A stretch of 23,206 bases of DNA. It comes from an uncultured Prevotella sp. (GTDB lineage Bacteria > Bacteroidota > Bacteroidia > Bacteroidales > Bacteroidaceae). The position numbers and the translations under genes were made by a program. Positions 22,575 to 23,206 of the stretch are shown piece by piece (position 1 is the first letter of the stretch; each line of letters opens with the position of its first letter). The notes beneath the pieces are model-generated. The model saw only the letters and a list, made by a program, of their open reading frames with translations, was not told where the DNA came from and ran no database searches. The DNA is taken from contig URQS01000053.1 in assembly GCA_900550035.1 (NCBI GenBank), forward strand, positions 1 to 23,206, written 5' to 3'.

Positions 22575-23206
22575 TTATTCTTTATCTAATTTGTATTGAG
22601 AAATATCAGTTCCAAACGACAGATTCAGACTCTCGAGCAAATCATCAAGCTCTGAAAGCGATTTCTTACCAAAGTTACGGAACTTCAAGAGGTCAGTCTT
22701 GTTGTACTGTACCAAGTCGCCAAGAGTTTCAACATCGGCAGCCTTGAGACAGTTAAGCGCACGAACCGAGAGGTTCATGTCGACCAACTTGGTCTTCAAA
22801 AGCTGACGCATATGCAGAACTTCCTCGTCGAACTCCTGATTGCCCTCGTGCTCTGGGCTTTCGAGAGTAATCTTCTCGTCGCTGAAGAGCATGAAGTGCT
22901 GGATGAGAATCTTAGCAGCTTCCTTGAGTGCGTCCTTCGGGTGAATGGAACCGTCCGTAGTGATTTCGAGCACGAGCTTGTCGTAGTCGGTCTTCTGCTC
23001 GACACGATAAGGCTCAACAGCGTACTTTACATTACGGATTGGGGTGTAGATAGAATCGATTGGAATTACGTTAACGTCAGTGCAGTATGCTCTGTTCTCA
23101 TCAGCCGTAACATAGCCACGGCCCTTATTGATAGTCAGATCAATCTGCATAGAAGCTTTGACATCTAAATGACAAATCACCAAATCAGGGTTTAACACTT
23201 CAAATC
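22575..23206 (-). CDS. rpoA: DNA-directed RNA polymerase subunit alpha (5' end outside window)
   Basis: The frame is open to the window edge (reading ..FEVLNPDLVICHLD), so about 120 N-terminal residues of a subunit of roughly 330 are missing. A GTG codon at 23196-23198 is an internal Val, not a start. Present are the rest of the N-terminal assembly domain (ASMQIDLTINKGRGYVTADE, KTDYDKLVLEITTDGSIHPK) and the C-terminal domain that contacts DNA and activators (SVRALNCLKAADVETLGDLV, FRNFGKKSLSELDDLLESLN). Gene order rpoA-rplQ is the standard bacterial arrangement. Confidence 0.97.
   Translation of the reverse strand, partial: FEVLNPDLVICHLDVKASMQIDLTINKGRGYVTADENRAYCTDVNVIPIDSIYTPIRNVKYAVEPYRVEQKTDYDKLVLEITTDGSIHPKDALKEAAKILIQHFMLFSDEKITLESPEHEGNQEFDEEVLHMRQLLKTKLVDMNLSVRALNCLKAADVETLGDLVQYNKTDLLKFRNFGKKSLSELDDLLESLNLSFGTDISQYKLDKE

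Overview
The window looks like a chromosomal segment of a gut-type Bacteroidales bacterium, probably Prevotellaceae (the family-level call is inference). The evidence is a SusC/SusD pair with a one-protein hybrid two-component regulator, repeated promoter elements of the Bacteroidetes type (TAnnTTTG near -7 with TTTG or TTG about 19-22 bases upstream), a lack of clear Shine-Dalgarno sequences, and the rpoA-rplQ end of the ribosomal protein cluster.

Layout. 1-443 holds a truncated tRNA-Phe on the minus strand and a divergent tRNA-Pro with its own terminator. 499-2046 encodes a secreted Ser-type sulfatase. 2147-4871 encodes two tandem sodium:amino-acid/neurotransmitter symporter paralogues 4 bases apart. 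4872-7431 is an AT-rich accessory patch. It holds an intact Schlafen/AlbA_2-type ATP-binding regulator flanked by AAGAGCG repeats, a degraded second AlbA_2 gene on the other strand, a possible transposase N-terminal remnant and several short repeats. 7472-7642 holds two tandem tRNA-Asn genes. 7869-9566 encodes a secreted S41 C-terminal processing peptidase. 9567-9881 consists wholly of two abutting repeat elements: a MITE-like element with 18-base perfect terminal inverted repeats, and an array of GAGAGTT-type heptamers forming an inverted repeat.

9879-21293 is a compact polysaccharide utilisation locus. The regulator (minus strand) diverges from susC-susD, followed by a strong hairpin terminator and then a heparinase II/III-type polysaccharide lyase broken by a one-base deletion. 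The regulator's periplasmic sensor should detect an oligosaccharide and activate susC/susD through its AraC-type domain. SusD and SusC would capture and import the glycan, and the lyase would cut an acidic (uronate-containing) polysaccharide. The sulfatase at the left edge of the window would fit a sulfated substrate, but it is about 12 kb away and no functional link is shown. 21354-23206 returns to housekeeping genes on the minus strand: rnhB, rplQ and a 5'-truncated rpoA.

The parts that depart most from a routine annotation are the AlbA_2 patch with its gene-flanking repeats and almost leaderless promoter, the tandem repeats before and after the susC promoter, the frameshifted lyase, and the two elements that supply or abut the stop codons of convergent genes at 9564-9881. 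No complete new system can be demonstrated from this sequence alone.
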